64,000 bases of DNA from Laccaria trichodermophora (GCA_018417955.1 JACTVC010000046.1:62001-126000); one strand, 5' to 3'. Positions 20,331-33,564 are shown, counted from the first letter of the stretch. Notes: generated from the letters alone by a model not told the origin. Made by a program: numbers and translations.

Positions 20331-21918
20331 GCCCGCTACGTAAGTAGTGGGTTTTATACCCCGAAGCCACTCAAAGTCTTTTGCGACGTCAGGTGATCAT
20401 CACATGACCAAACTCTCACCGTCACGTATCGTCCGCTGTCTCGCCGTCTGTTGTTTTCGCTGTCGGATTAAGGGTAACTTTGGGGGTACTTACTTAATCA
20501 ATGCTGAATCAAAAAAAGAAAATTACACGAGCCGTAGCGGTAACAGGGGGGTTAAGTATGTGAAGAGCCAAATCTCATCCCAATGTTTGAAAAGGTCTTG
20601 GTGAAAGTCACCAGTGTCTCGGGCCATTCATAGTTGGCAAACAAAAAAAATAGCAAGCTCAGCTCGTGCCCAAATCTGATCTGTAAGAAGGGTAAGTGTT
20701 TTTAGGGTTGAGCTACTCGTATGTTGCAAAAAACTGCCAAGAGTTAGTATTTGAGCAATGAGCATAGGGAGCAAACATACTTTTTGATTATTCCACTTGG
20801 CCGTCATTTCCGTTAAGTTTTATAACGAGGAGGGGTCCCTTCCATATAAAGTGGTATGCCAGAGCGAATGATCAACGAATGCAGTTGTTAAATGCTGCGA
20901 GGTAGACTTGTTCTTCGAAGAATATGGCATATGTCGGTTGTGAACAAGTTGTGAATGGACATATTCCTTCGAGAGAACAACTATATGATGCAGTCTATAA
21001 CTTGTATGATTCTCGCCATCAAAATTTGGATAACAAAAGACATACATCGGAACATTCAACAAAGCTACGATTTGAGTTGGATTTGAGCCAAAAAAAGCGT
21101 AGCGGGCTTTGCGCCCGCAGGCGCGCTACTTGGTTATAGGATTATGACCATGGCACGGTGGGGACATTCAATGTGACGTCACGCGACCATTAAAGATGCT
21201 TCTCCCCTCCATCCTTCCCTCAACACCGGCGGTCCAAGACGGTACAGGTCTCTTCCGTTGCCACGTTTTCAGCTACAAGACTCACCGCTTCCAGTCACGT
21301 CCACTGCGCAGCAGGTCAATGATGTCCAGACATACTTCAACGATATCCAGTTTTCGGCCAAAGTCACCACACCAGAACAGTACGTACGCTCGCGCTTACT
21401 GACCCAAAGCTTCTCTGAATGTATGAACCAGAACTCCAATATTTATCTGTGCAATGAAAAGCAAGTGTACCACGTCGTTCGTCCCCCCATTATTCAATCA
21501 TATTTCCAGATTGCAACCGTCTTTTCCCATCTCGCGACCGAGTGATGATGCATCGTAAACGAGACCACGACTCTACGGACGATACGTTGATAATAACTTG
21601 GAATGAGTAGAGTCGCTGTGGATGCTGCTGGCAAATAGAAACAAACTATGTATCCTGAGAATCATTGGTCCTCTTGGGCGTGTATGCATTGAAGTTTGAT
21701 TGAGCTTGGTAGGTATAAGACCAGAACTATCAGCGCTATCAGCGTCGGACCTCCCTCTCATCCCTAGCCGTGCCAATCGTCGTCAATCTAACCCACAGCC
21801 TACAACCAGTCTCGTTGTCGCACCTATAGCACCCTTGTTTGCTTCACTTTTTCTCACAACATCAACAACACACCACCAGTCAGCCATACCGTCCCTCTTA
21901 GGTTCCAGGTCTCGTCGA
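20331..21918. other. Gene-poor 1.6-kb spacer with a possible small gene
   Basis: No family is recognisable here. Three things are visible. A GC-rich imperfect palindrome lies at about 21099-21128 (GTAGCGGGC...GCGCGCTAC). A full TGACGTCA palindrome lies at 21174-21181, just upstream of an ATG at 21196. A coding-like stretch at about 21250-21545 reads QDSPLPVTSTAQQVNDVQTY and FNDIQFSAKVTTPEQ, with a possible intron at about 21380-21430, but it has no ATG in its own frame. The rest probably includes the promoters of the lipase and kelch genes. Confidence 0.4.
21174..21181. promoter_or_regulatory. TGACGTCA palindrome (CRE/ATF-type site)
   Basis: A perfect 8-bp CREB/ATF consensus lies in the non-coding spacer, 15 bp before an ATG. 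Binding is inferred from the consensus only. The same octamer also occurs inside coding sequence near 55587, so chance is a real alternative. Confidence 0.3.
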
Positions 21919-24900
21919 ATGTCCTTCTTCTCAAGGAAGAAGCAGCAGCCTCCCCCACAGCCCCCAGCAAATGTTACTGTTGCTCAGACTCCGAGCCAAG
22001 CCCTAGCTCAGCTCTCCTCCAACGCCAGCAAAGACGTCACGATTGGGCAAGGGCAGCCAGGGAGTCTGCGAGAGAATCAATTTGATGGGTGTGTCTCATC
22101 ATTCAGCTGGAATTTTTCGCCTTGATTTACCCTCTCTTCCATAACAGCGTATCCGGAAGTGTCGGAAGTGGTGGTTTGGGTCCCAGTGTTCAGCAGCAAC
22201 AGATACAGCAGCAACAAGCCCAAAGAACACAAAATCGAGGAAGTAGTCCGAATGGGCCTACAGGTCCACTTCAATCACAGCAGCAGCAGCGGGCGCCACC
22301 TGCTTTTCCATGGACTGCCCGCCGCCTTGTCCTTCTACCCCCGTCTGTGCTTCCCAAGCCTGGAGTCGTACCTCCCACATCTCCTTCGCCCTCACCATTT
22401 CCTCGATACGGCCACGCACTTCCTGCTGTCACCACTTCTGGAGGGGATCTCTACCTTTTCGGTGGTCTTGTCCGAGAAGTTGCTCGCAACGATCTCTATC
22501 TGTTTTCAACGGCGAATAATTCAGCAACACTATTGCAGACGGGCGGCGAGGTTCCTTGTCCGCGAGTGGGTCACGCCAGCGCCTTGGTCAGCGCAGTTTT
22601 GATTGTGTGGGGCGGAGACACCAAGACAGATCCAAAGGCGAAGCCTAGTGATAAGCAGGATGATGGGTTGTATCTCTTAAATATCAGTGCGTATATTTCA
22701 ATTATGTTCTTACAAAGTTACCGACAACCTCCGCACTCAGCCTCGCGGGAATGGACACGGGTGGCTGTTCATGGCGCAGCGCCTGCTGGTAGATATGGGC
22801 ATGCAGTGACTATGGTTGGCTCAAAATTTTTCGTTTTCGGCGGACAAGTAGACGGAGAGTTTTTGAACGACCTGTGGTGCTTTGATTTGAATTCACGTGA
22901 GTTTTCCGAAGTTGTCGTTGCGGGGACTCTTATTAATGTAGGTTCCAGTAAGAGGCCGCGCAGGGTGGGAGTTATATGAGCCCTCCACTTCCGAAAAGCC
23001 TGCGCCTCGAACAGGGCATGTTTGCATCACATATGAAGACCGCATCATCGTGTATGTTTGAAAACGTCCCTGTAACCGCCAATAAATCGAACATGTATCT
23101 TCTAGGTTTGGTGGGACGGACGGATCCTACCACTATAACGATACGTGGTCCTTTGACCTCAACACCAGAAAGTGGACCGAACTTCAATGCATTGGATTTA
23201 TTCCTTCACCGAGGGAGGGTCACGCAGCAGCCATTGTAGACGATGTCATTTATGTGTTTGGAGGTCGAGGGGTGGATGGCAAAGATCTTGGTGATCTTGC
23301 TGCATTCAAAATCTCTAGTAAAGTTTCATAATTACCAAAACGGTAACCTTCTTTGACGCCTTTGTTCCAGACCAGCGATGGTATATGTTCCAAAACATGG
23401 GACCATCTCCTAGTGGGCGATCTGGACATGCCATGGCTTCAATGGGTACAAGAGTTTTTGTATTGGGGGGAGAATCCTTCACGCCCTCGAAATCGGACGA
23501 CCCTAGTATAACCCACGTTTTGGATACCAGTATGTTTCCCGGTGCAAAAAAAGCTTCTCAACCTTTCAATCTAATAATTTCTCTAGAACACATCAAATAT
23601 CCCGACTCCAGCAAAGGGCCGCCCCCCGGTGCTGCAGTTCCGCCAGGAAGCCAGAATGCTGCTCGGAAACCCTCTGTCACTGCTCAGAACCCTCAAGTGT
23701 CCACTGCACCTCTCAATGGGCGATCAATGTCTCCAGCTGTTGGATCGGAGAACGAAGACCTTCGGCGTGCCCTGTCTCCTGCAGGCAGATCTATAAAATC
23801 AGCAACCGGATTGCCTCAACAGACATTCCCAACACCCCCAAATGGAAAAGGAAAAACACCTGTTCGACCACGGAGGGAGGATGATGACCTGGCGGGCACA
23901 GATGATGGCATGGACACGGGCACCTCGGAATCGCATTCTCAAAGGGCTACATCACCTGACTCAAATCCTAGCCAAGCAAGAGCGAAAAGCCCAGTCCAGT
24001 TCAATGTCGCGAGTCGAGCTGTATCCCCTATAAATAATGCTGGAGACGCGTTCGCGCAAGGGGGACAACCTCCAAGTATGGTAGGAGTGTCTATGGGGAT
24101 CAACGGCATTACTGGTAGATCGTCGCCTGCTGTTACTGGGCGGGCATCTCCTCTCACTGGCCGAGCGTCACCTGTCACTGGGCGAGCGTCTCCTGCCCTC
24201 GAGCGTGTCAAAGCGTCTGGCGACGTATATGGCACTTCGCAGACAACATCTCCTATCGTCAACGGGTTTGCTCGACCGACGTCAAAGAGCGGCAATGGGT
24301 CCGTTGGGAATGTGGCTGCTGATCTCCTGAAAGATCTTAAGGCCAAAGACCTGGAGCTTGACAGCCTCAAACGTCAAATGATTTGGATGAGGGAGGCCTT
24401 GAGCAAAGCTTCTCGAGCAGGTTACGTCCAAGCGGATAGAGAAGGTAGTCCCGATCTATCACTAAGCGGAGCAAGTGAGGACAGAAGCGACGGGCGGTAT
24501 TCTGAATTGGTTCTCAAGTTCAAGCAGTTCAAATCCCAAGTTCAGGTGAGTAGAAGATCTTTGGATACCTTATTGGCAGGATCTGACTTTTTTTCGATGT
24601 CAAGACTGCAATGGTTGAACAAGCAAAACAAGCCTCTGATCGCTTCGCAGAAGCCGAACGCATAAAGTCAACTGCTACGCAAGAGGCCGCATATTACCGT
24701 GCCAAAATTGCAGCTTTAGAAGCGAACAACAAAACTGAGGTGCATCATGTTGAGCGCGATCGCATTGTGGATTTGGAACGACACATGTCTGCACTCATGA
24801 ACGAGCGTTGGTCGCAAGACCGCAAGTTGAACGAACTGAGCGACTCTCTTGCTTTGCATACTATGTTGTATGATCAAGCTGAGGCTCGTGCGTCGGACGC

Positions 24901-26853
24901 GCTGAAACGGTCAGAGAAAGCCGATGAAGCACACAATCGCATAGCAGAGCTGTATAATGAGCTTTTGGAGCGATATGAAGTTCTGGAGTTCAAGCTGAGG
25001 GATCATGCTGATAAATTGGTATCCCAAAGCTCCTTGCTTGAACAAAGGGAAGCCGATGAAGTAGGTTTGCGTGGTCAACTCGACGAGCTCCTTCAATCCA
25101 AGGAACACCATATTCGGGCTTTGGAACAAGCCCGCATAGCGCTCCAAGCAGCTTCTGCACGGGCGGAGGAGGTAGACATGCAGTATCAACGGGCACGAGA
25201 ACAGATCAGTGCCATTGAATCTGATCTGGCTGAACTGCGTGGCGAGGTCGAGACCCGGACTTTAGAAGCTGAGGCGGCGCGGGCGAGATTAACAGATGTC
25301 GAAAATTCATGGACCAAGTCTCGCGAGGAGGCAGATGCTTTCAGAGCGCTTACCACTGGTGGCCTGGGCGAACTGCTTGACTCTCACAAAGATCTCAAAG
25401 CAGACGAAGATCGTCTTCTCCGTGGACATTCTGAAAAGTTACAAGCGGTAGAAGCGGAAGCGCAGTCTCTCCGTTTGCTTCTGAGGGAGACGACCGCTAA
25501 AGTTGATGAAGCTCAGAAGAAGATGGCAGATGAACGACGCCGCACCCGCGAGCAGGAATCTGAACAGTTGATTCTTCGTTCGCAAATTGTCGCTTTACGT
25601 GGGCAACTATCGCAAGCACATGCGGATGCTGGACGTTCCCGTAAGGAGACATCTGAAAAGGACAACCTCCTTCGCGACAAAGACAAGGAAATTTCTGAAA
25701 CCAATCTCAAAATGGGCATGCTTCGTAATTATCTGGCGGAGAACGGCGTTGGCATTGACGAGGGTGAATTCCGCCCATCTTCTAGGTCCAAAGGCTCAGC
25801 GTCCCCAGAAGCTATTGCCGAGCTGGAAAATAAACTTGCCGAGCGCACTCGTCTTCAGGAAAACGCAGAGCGCGAGCTTGCTCAGGTCGCACGTCGTGCG
25901 CGAGAAGTGGAAGGGCAGGTTACCCAACTATCCGCCCAACTCCATCATGCGCGATCAACACAAAATGCTTCAAGTGACACAGACGCTGAGGCGCGCGCGG
26001 AAGACGCTGAACGCAAACTGGAAGAGACAGAAAGGGGATACAAGGAGCGTTTGCACCAAATGGAGGAAGACTATCAAATAGCTGTTCATTACGTGAAGTA
26101 AGCATTTCGTGGACTTTCTCTCTCCTCTTTTCTAATTTGACATTTTGCAGGGGCACCGAAAAGATGATGCGTAAAATGCGCGATGAGCTGACGAAGCAGA
26201 AGAATACAAATAGTCAACTTCAGGCCGATCTCGACGTCGTACGTGGGAAATCGTCAGATTCAAGAGTTCGCAACATCAATGGTCGTGGCACCCCCTCATC
26301 AGAAGATGAGGGGTTGCGCAATCAGCTCATTGATGCTCAGAGACAAGGTCAGCGGTTGCACAACGAAAACAAAGAACTTCGGATGCGACTCGACAACCTG
26401 GAAAAGGACCTTGAGGCCCTCCGCAACAATCTTGTAACCTCACAACGGGAATCGGATGACCGACTAATGCAAGTGGAAGAACTCCAACATGATGTTGAAC
26501 GACTACAGGCCTCCCTTGTTATTGCTCGTGGGGGTCACGACGAAACACTGATGGAGAAACTTAGCAACGAAAATACAATCTTTCGACGAGAAAACGAGCA
26601 ACTTTCTCATAAAATTGGACTTCTTCTTGAAGTTGAGCAGCCTTCATTTGGCAGGGGCAGGCCGATGTCAGGCATCTCTGGCAGGCGAGCCAGCACTTCG
26701 AGTTCGGAGAACGCTCTCGCTTTCGAGCATCTATCCAGTGAATTGGACGATTGGCAGCGACAGCTCGCCAGCTCTATGAGCAATAGGCGACCACTGAGTG
26801 ACTTCGATTCTGAGCCTGCAGTATCAGAACGCACAAGGTCTCCCCATTCATGA
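21919..26853 (+). CDS. Tea1-like kelch-repeat and coiled-coil cell-polarity protein
   Basis: Large scaffold of about 1,490 residues resembling fission-yeast Tea1, which marks cell ends via microtubules. It starts [16 protein letters not shown] and has a Gln-rich stretch. Six or so kelch repeats follow (about 22390-23560): [10 protein letters not shown]...[20 protein letters not shown]...[66 protein letters not shown] and [21 protein letters not shown] disordered Ser/Pro linker with four TGRASP heptads lies at about 24110-24205. A very long coiled coil then runs from about 24300 to 26650, rich in Glu, Leu, Arg and Gln heptads. About eight short introns. The ATG at 21919 is used because the upstream open frame has only TTG. 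Domain order is clear; orthology to Tea1 is by architecture. Confidence 0.88.
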
Positions 26854-27033
26854 TATTCCCTTCCTGCTGTATGTATCACTTGCATATACCCGTGATATTT
26901 TTACTTTGACAACTTCGCTTGGATTCCATCGCGTTCTAATTTCTGCTATCCCTCTTTACTTACATGCTCTGCACTGATATCATTGCCTCATATCTATAAG
27001 AAGTTCCATCTGTTGTCTCTACGATTCTGGTAA

Positions 27034-30000
27034 TTATTGTTGTGCATTTGATGCTCTTCGTGTCCACTCGACTGCTTTTGTTTTCACATTACTCACACCC
27101 TCTTCGTCTCCTATTCGTTTCTCAAGCTCAAGCCACTTCTTGAAGAATGATCTACCAAAAAGTATAGCATTAGTGATGGCCGACCAGAGGTGACGAATTG
27201 CGCACTTCGCTTTGTGGCTTGTCATATGAAGGGTCAAAACCCGTTCAAAGAGGTTCCTACCACATACATATGTAATTGGTGTAGACAAAAGGCTTGGAAA
27301 GGGCATACCGGAGGCCTTGGATATTTTTCTGCACCCCTTCCATGTCCATGTATATTGACCACAAGTCCCATCGTTTGGGGTGTGAATCAACAATGCCCTC
27401 GAACAGTGTTCTTCCTCGTTCAGGATCACCATACTTGTATTCCAGTTGTGCGAAGCGAGATATCGTTTTCAAATCTGTATTCATATCGTTTCAACTCAAG
27501 GCACTGAAAAGTGTACTTCAAACGTAAATCCCTCACGTTTGCGTTTGTCTAGGCTCAGCAGGCTCCGTGGAAGGAGCTTTCTCGACTCCTCCATATTTCG
27601 TCTTTTCAAGTAGTACTCACTGAAGAGTGTCCAAACCTTGGAACTTTGTCCAAACTTCTTGCAGGTCCGATTAAATTGTTCTTCGGCTTTCTGTAAGAAA
27701 TGTGGTACGACGTTCAATGACTGCTCCTGCTAAGTGCAAACTTCGCTAACCTCCAATTTATCTGATTGATCGAAGATTGAAGCCAGACGTAGATGTACGG
27801 TCTTCGAGTCATTCGCGCGAGCTGCCTGCTTAAAGGTTGTTTCCAAACTTTCCAAGGTGCCATAAACATTTTCCAGGTTTAACAGGGCGATCCACACGTT
27901 CAGTTTCTCTTGCTCTTCCCTAAAGTTAATAGTTTCGATAGCCCTGCGGCCAATTTCTCGAGACTTCTCCACTTCTGAGAGTTGCAGCTGAAAGGACATA
28001 TACTGTATCCAAAGGTACGACGAATTCGGAGACCCCAGAAGCAGCCTCTCAAAGTCCGCGTTGGACTCCGGTGGCTTGGTGTGCATTTCTGCTGTGAGGT
28101 CGTGTTCAATCGCTTTTCGCCGACGCTTCGTTTTCCTTTTGCCGTATTCGTCACCTTCCAAGTCAGATTCACTGGAGGGTGATTCTGCATCGTAATCATC
28201 GCCTAATTGCTGTTCACCAAAAGACCATTGGAACCCGCCTGACAATGCCAATGAAGGTATTGGAGCCTTGGAGACGACTCTGGGTTTCTGTGCGCTAACC
28301 GGACGGCTGTGGGCCAGGGCTTGATTAATATCGACATCCATCACATCGTCGCCCTCGCCTTCGGAGTCCGAGATGTCGACTTCTTCGTCCTCGTCATCAT
28401 CGCTTGTCTCGACGTTGTCATTCTTGGTCACTCCAGAAGGTTCGGGGATCGGTTCGTTGGTGTCAGCGCCCTCTTGAAAATCTTCTTCATTGAAAAGAGA
28501 AGGCTTCAGGCTCAAAGAGATACGAGCTTTATCAATCCCTATAATCACGGCCTTCACACGATCTCCCTCGTGGAAGCTATTGAGCGCAAATGAGACACCA
28601 GCTCCCTGACTGTCTGAGAGCTAGAGGAAACCCTCAAGATACAAGAAACGACGCCATCTAGTGATAGTACACACCTGTGATTTGTGACAAAGACCATTAA
28701 GCTTTGAATGATCGATGTTGATGAACAGACCGTAGTCCTCAATCCGCTTTACAAGGCCATCGACCTTCTGACCCACTTTGAGATCAGCCAACCCAACGGA
28801 TGAACCATTTCTAGTCGAGAGATCTCCCGATTTGAGGGTCATTTCTACTTTCCTTCTCTGGAGGTCAACGCTAATGAAATATTAGTAGTTTGCGTATATT
28901 AGTGGGGACAAAGAGTACCTGAGAATGAGACCTTTCACGATCTGTTTTTCCTGGAAGCGAGCCTTCCAGTCTTCGACAAACTAAGAACGCAAGGTCAAAA
29001 CAAGACTGTTGGAACAGGAACGTCACGAACGTCGTCAAAAAGTTCTCGAATCTGTACACGAGCATCGATATCACGACCGATGGTCACGAACAACCCGTGG
29101 TCAGCCACACTTTTAATTGATCCTCGGACAGTGTCTCCGACATGGATATCAGAGATATGGATGATCTCCTGGTCAACAATTTTTTTGGTAGATTCAGGAT
29201 ACATTTTCGAATGGCGAGTGGACAGCCTGAGTTGGTTTTTGGTCCGATCTATCTCGATGATCGCGGCCCTCAGAATGGAATCTACGGGGGGGAGTGCTAG
29301 GCCGGTGTCGTAGTCATCCGATATGTCTGTCGGGTGTAATGTTCCGCCAATTTGTGGAGTGACCTTAATTAAGGCGCTATGGCGAGTATGTTGAGTAACA
29401 CGACCTCCGACGATCTGACCGACTTTTAAAGAATCAATGGACACACTTGATCCTTTGAGCAACGGGACCTTCTTGGATGTGTTTGCCACGATGACCACTC
29501 CTTTATCGGGATTTCGGGTGACAACAACGAGTTCATCCAGTTCATCCCCAACTTTTAACTTGAGAAGGAGTTCACCCAAAGAAATTTGACGAAAATTTGC
29601 CAGGTTTTTTAGAGACAGCAAAGCTCGAATCTGGGTTGGTTGAAGGATGATAAGTGCGTTGTCCTTGTGAATTTCGGAAATGGATCCTTTTACGATATTA
29701 CCGATCTCGACAGCGCTGATGTCACTGACTAGATCTTTGTTGCCGAGGGCTTGTCGAATGCTCGCTACAATCCGTCCCTGTTCAGTGTCGACAGATATAA
29801 TCCGCGTTCTCACGACCCGTCCAATTGGGAATGAATCTGAGGGTTTATTGATCGGAATGTCACTGCAACATCACCCTCAGCCAAGCTTAGCACAGTTAGA
29901 CATTGGAATAGTACCTGATTTCTTTTGCTGGGACAATTGCTTTTAGATTATTGTAAAATTCAACCAGTAGGTGATTATCATAGACTTTGAAGATCACTGC

Positions 30001-32153
30001 GTGTGTCAAGAAGCCTGGTTTGGCATCATCAATTTTTGACAAAATGGGTAGGTTGGAATCAAGGAGCGTCTTTTTTGCCGTCAAAGAGATGCGCTTCCGA
30101 TAGACATCGACGGCCAGAACCTGGCAAGGATGTTAACCACATGGATTATGAAGACGGGTTCAATCTATTGCTAACTTTGCATTTAATGCTTGCTCCAGGC
30201 TTAAATCGCTTCTCGGGATGTTTGAGGGTGATATCCGCATAATGGTTGGGCCAGACAACACCATCGATACTTCCCGACAAGGAGACGAAGAGGCCAGAAT
30301 CGGTAAGTTTCTTGATTGTACCTTTGATGACTTCGCCGACCTCGACATCGCTCACTTGCAAAAACTTCTGCTCAATAATCGATGGCTTGAAGGAGAGCTG
30401 CAAGAGACCATCAAAGCTAAAGTAGCCTGTTACACGTGCTCGATGAAGGGTGCCAGGTTTCCATGGGCCACTGGAAGAAAGAGATGGTACGTGGTCCTCT
30501 GAGAGGTGGGATATCTGCCAAGAACTTTGAGGCACTGCAAAAGAAAAAGGGAATCTTACGAACATGTACAAAGCCTTCAACTCCTGGCTGAACTTCAACA
30601 ATAATCCCCCGCTCCGTTTCCACCCGGAGGACCTTCGCAGACTCAACGGTCGTACCCAATGGAAAGGCTTCTTGAATAGATTTTGTCTCAGCCGGTACTT
30701 CCTTGCTTTTGATGCAGGGTGCACTGAGGCTCGTGAGGTGGTCTACTAGGGCTAACGCGAATCTTGGGGGGGATGAAGAATATTCATACAATATTCTCGC
30801 CCTAACCTTTTTACCAACCTGGTACGCTTTCCCCCCTCTTTTTAGATGCACCGGGTCAACGGTACCTTCGAAAAAACCAAGGACTTGGAGATTAAGACCT
30901 GTGGGATGGATCGCAGTTATGAGTGATTGCACTAAAGCGCCAGGAAGGACCGATGTGACGGATGAAATCTCAGTGACCTGTGTATGGGTTGAGTAAACTA
31001 AATATAAAAGAATGGAGTCGAGGACAGACATAGGACGACGAAAATAGAGCTTGGTCCGTAGTGACATTACAAGTCCGTCCGTTTGCGGTCAGCTTGGTTA
31101 CACTGACGTCCAGCAACCGACCGACATCCAACGCTATGTTGCCACTTGGCCGCATCTTTGTATCCTTGAAAGCCAAAAATCCATCGACACCTGAAATTCC
31201 CAAATCCAAAATATATCCATGGTCTTCGACGCTCTTGACGGCGGCTGTCATGGTCTAATGGCCCGATAAGTTGTTGAAAATGTAGACCTGTATGAAGAAC
31301 ATACAAATCCATTTTTGAGGTCTGCTTTCTGAACTCCGGCATTTACTCTTTCAGGAACCAGACTGAGCTCCACCCGTCGGCTAGCCTTGCTGGCCTCATC
31401 CCGCGATTTTCCAAGACTTGAAGCTTCACTTGAGCCCGGGGCATGTATAGCGGACACCACCGCACGGACATATTGTCCTACCCTGAATATATCACAGAGA
31501 TCTGGGGTATCAGAATCCGATAGTCCGGCTCCTCCCTCATCATCCGCGCCCGACCCTTCGCTGATGTTGTCCATTCGTTCAAGGGCGGTCGTAAATTGCG
31601 AGGATATATTTGTTATGGGAACATGGGCGGATAATTGGTTGGGAAGAGAAACAAGCAATGATAACGGCAAAATACCGACAATTTGGCCGAAAATTTTCAT
31701 CCCCACATTTAACCTCTGTTAAACTCGTTCAGCCCTAGCACCTCGAAACCGGTAGTGACTTACTTTATAATTGAGATGCTCAATTCGTACTCTATTAGTA
31801 CTCTCACCAGCGGGGTGGCCATCGGGCCCACGTTTTCGCTTTGTGGACTTTTTCGCAACATGGGCATCCTAAAAGTCCAATAGTCACAAAATCAGGATAC
31901 TTTCGTATATGAAAAAACTGATTCTAACCTCAAAAAGTTCTACATTGGCTTCCTTAACGGCCTCCGCTCGGATTGTCTTTACTTCAAGGGGTGTGAACGA
32001 CGTGCCGCCACCACGGGGAAAGTCAAGCTCCTCTGCAGGTAACGTAGCCCCACTTGAGGGCGTGTGTTTCTCGTGTTTGGAATCAGCGATCTTTAATTTT
32101 TTAGACCCATTCTTTGTTAATTCGTTCTCCATGGAGCGCTTCTGAGCAGGCAT
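27034..32153 (-). CDS. RRP5: rRNA biogenesis protein RRP5
   Basis: Nucleolar factor needed for both 18S and 5.8S rRNA processing; it binds pre-rRNA through S1 domains. The N-terminus has a short basic/acidic leader (MPAQKRSMENELTK) and ELDFPRGGGTSFTPLEVK, a known Rrp5 signature. About a dozen S1 repeats follow, for example NVGMKIFGQIVGILPLSLLV, VEDHGYILDLGISGVDGFL, LTDSGLFVSLSGSIDGVVWP, VADHGLFVTIGRDIDARVQI and IEDYGLFINIDHSKLNGLCH. An acidic linker lies at about 28300-28480. The C-terminal HAT/TPR repeats include ADFERLLLGSPNSSYLWIQY, YGDPERGRTLFEGIVDSHPK and FFKKWLELEKRIGDEEG. The start is the ATG at 32151-32153. It shares a 233-bp divergent promoter with SF3A2, coupling rRNA and mRNA processing genes. 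Confidence 0.96.
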
Positions 32154-32386
32154 CACGTCGAAAACGAAGTTTTGATTGACGAGGGGCGAAAAGAGGCCAA
32201 CGAGTTGAAGGCGAACAGAAGGTGGTTTTTTTAGGGTAATGTCGTCACGTGATTTACCTTAACGCCAACGAAGGTTTAACTTTCATCACCTCTACTCAAC
32301 CTCGACTGGTCACTCACCATCAAACCACTGCCAGGCCTTCACTAAGACTACGTCAAGTTTGACTCTGCTAGTACCCAAACTTTGTC

Positions 32387-33252
32387 ATGGGTCAGTCTTA
32401 GAAATTGTTCTTGTCCAGGCACCACTGACCTACGTTATAGATTATCAGGTTTGCACATTTTCCTTACGGTCATGTATAGAAGGCTGAAGATGAGTTAGAA
32501 TCGAGTTGGTTCCAAGTTTGGAGGTGGAGGTGTTGCTGGTGCTTCGGAGACGAATGTCGACAGGCGGGAGCGCCTCCGAAAGCTTGCACTTGAAACCATT
32601 GATTTGGCGAAGGTAAGATGCCCATTGTCTGCGAAATTTGCCGAATGACTATTGACTTTTCTCAAGGATCCATATATTCTCCGCAACCACCTTGGGTCTC
32701 TCGAATGTCGTCTATGCTTGACCCTTCACACCAATGAGGGTTCTTACCTTGCACATACACAAGGGAAAAAGCATCAAACAAACCTTGCTCGCCGCGCAGC
32801 CCGCGATGCAAAAGACACACAACTCATGATTGCACCTGCACAAAGTAATATTCAACGAAAAGTCTTCCTCAAGATAGGTCGTCCAGGGTACCGCGTCACA
32901 AAAGTTCGCGATAGGGATACTGGAAAGGAAGGCATGATGGTTCAAGTCCATCTACCTCAAATCAAGGATGGCGTGGTCCCGCGACGTCGATTCATGAGCG
33001 CTTGGGAACAAAAACGGGAGCCACCCAACAAAGCCTATCAATATTTAATTGTGCGTCTGTCCCCGTCGCTATCTTTGCTGCCTCAAATTATTTTGTTAGG
33101 TAGCGGCTGAACCCTACGAAACTATCGCCTTCCGTATCCCAGCTCGTGAAATCGAGGATGAAGCTGATGATGCTGGATACTGGAATTGGTCCCATTGGGA
33201 TCCGGACACAAAGCAGTACAGTTTCCAGTTCATGTTTCGTCTCGCTTATTGA
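32387..33252 (+). CDS. Splicing factor 3A subunit 2 (SF3A2/Prp11/Sap62)
   Basis: Component of the U2 snRNP SF3a complex that helps select the branch point. The spliced start is M-D-Y-Q-N-R-V-G-S-K followed by FGGGGVAG, the conserved N-terminus. It is assembled from a 4-nt first coding exon (ATGG, 32387-32390), an 8-nt microexon (32441-32448) and an exon from 32499. The matrin-type C2H2 zinc finger follows: LECRLCLTLHTNEGSYLAHT then GKKHQTNLARRAA. The C-terminal domain includes RKVFLKIGRPGYRVTKVRD, FMSAWEQKREPPNKAYQYL and ending WNWSHWDPDTKQYSFQFMF-RLAY. Fungal members lack the long proline-rich tail of the human protein, as here. Confidence 0.96.
32441..32448 (+). other. 8-nt microexon in SF3A2
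   Basis: The exon ATTATCAG sits between two 50-nt introns (32391-32440, ending acgttatag, and 32449-32498, ending gagttag). ATGG + ATTATCAG + AATCGAGTT gives M-D-Y-Q-N-R-V, the known conserved start of fungal SF3A2. Confidence 0.88.
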
Positions 33253-33564
33253 TGTATCATCGCTCTGGCCTGTAAGTAATAGTATCGCCGGAATACGTAG
33301 TACACTTGGTCCCTGCTATCGCAGAACGTCACCGAAAATTAAATGCATGTTGTTTGCAGCTGAGTGTTCGGCTGCCTGTCCATACAAAACGATTTATCAT
33401 CTCTCGCAAACAAGGCTGGGATAGTCATACACGCAGTTAATACTGTACATAGTTCAAGACCTTGCAAGGTGATACAGTTACATATTAAGTGAGCGCCAAA
33501 AAAACAATGAGCGCACAATCTATCTGTGGAGAGAACGATTCAAGTGAAACGGGAGAGTAGTACC
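33253..33564. other. Intergenic, convergent 3' flanks
   Basis: 312 bp between the SF3A2 stop and the stop of the unknown minus-strand gene. I see no conserved coding or RNA feature; it presumably holds both 3' untranslated regions. Confidence 0.5.
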
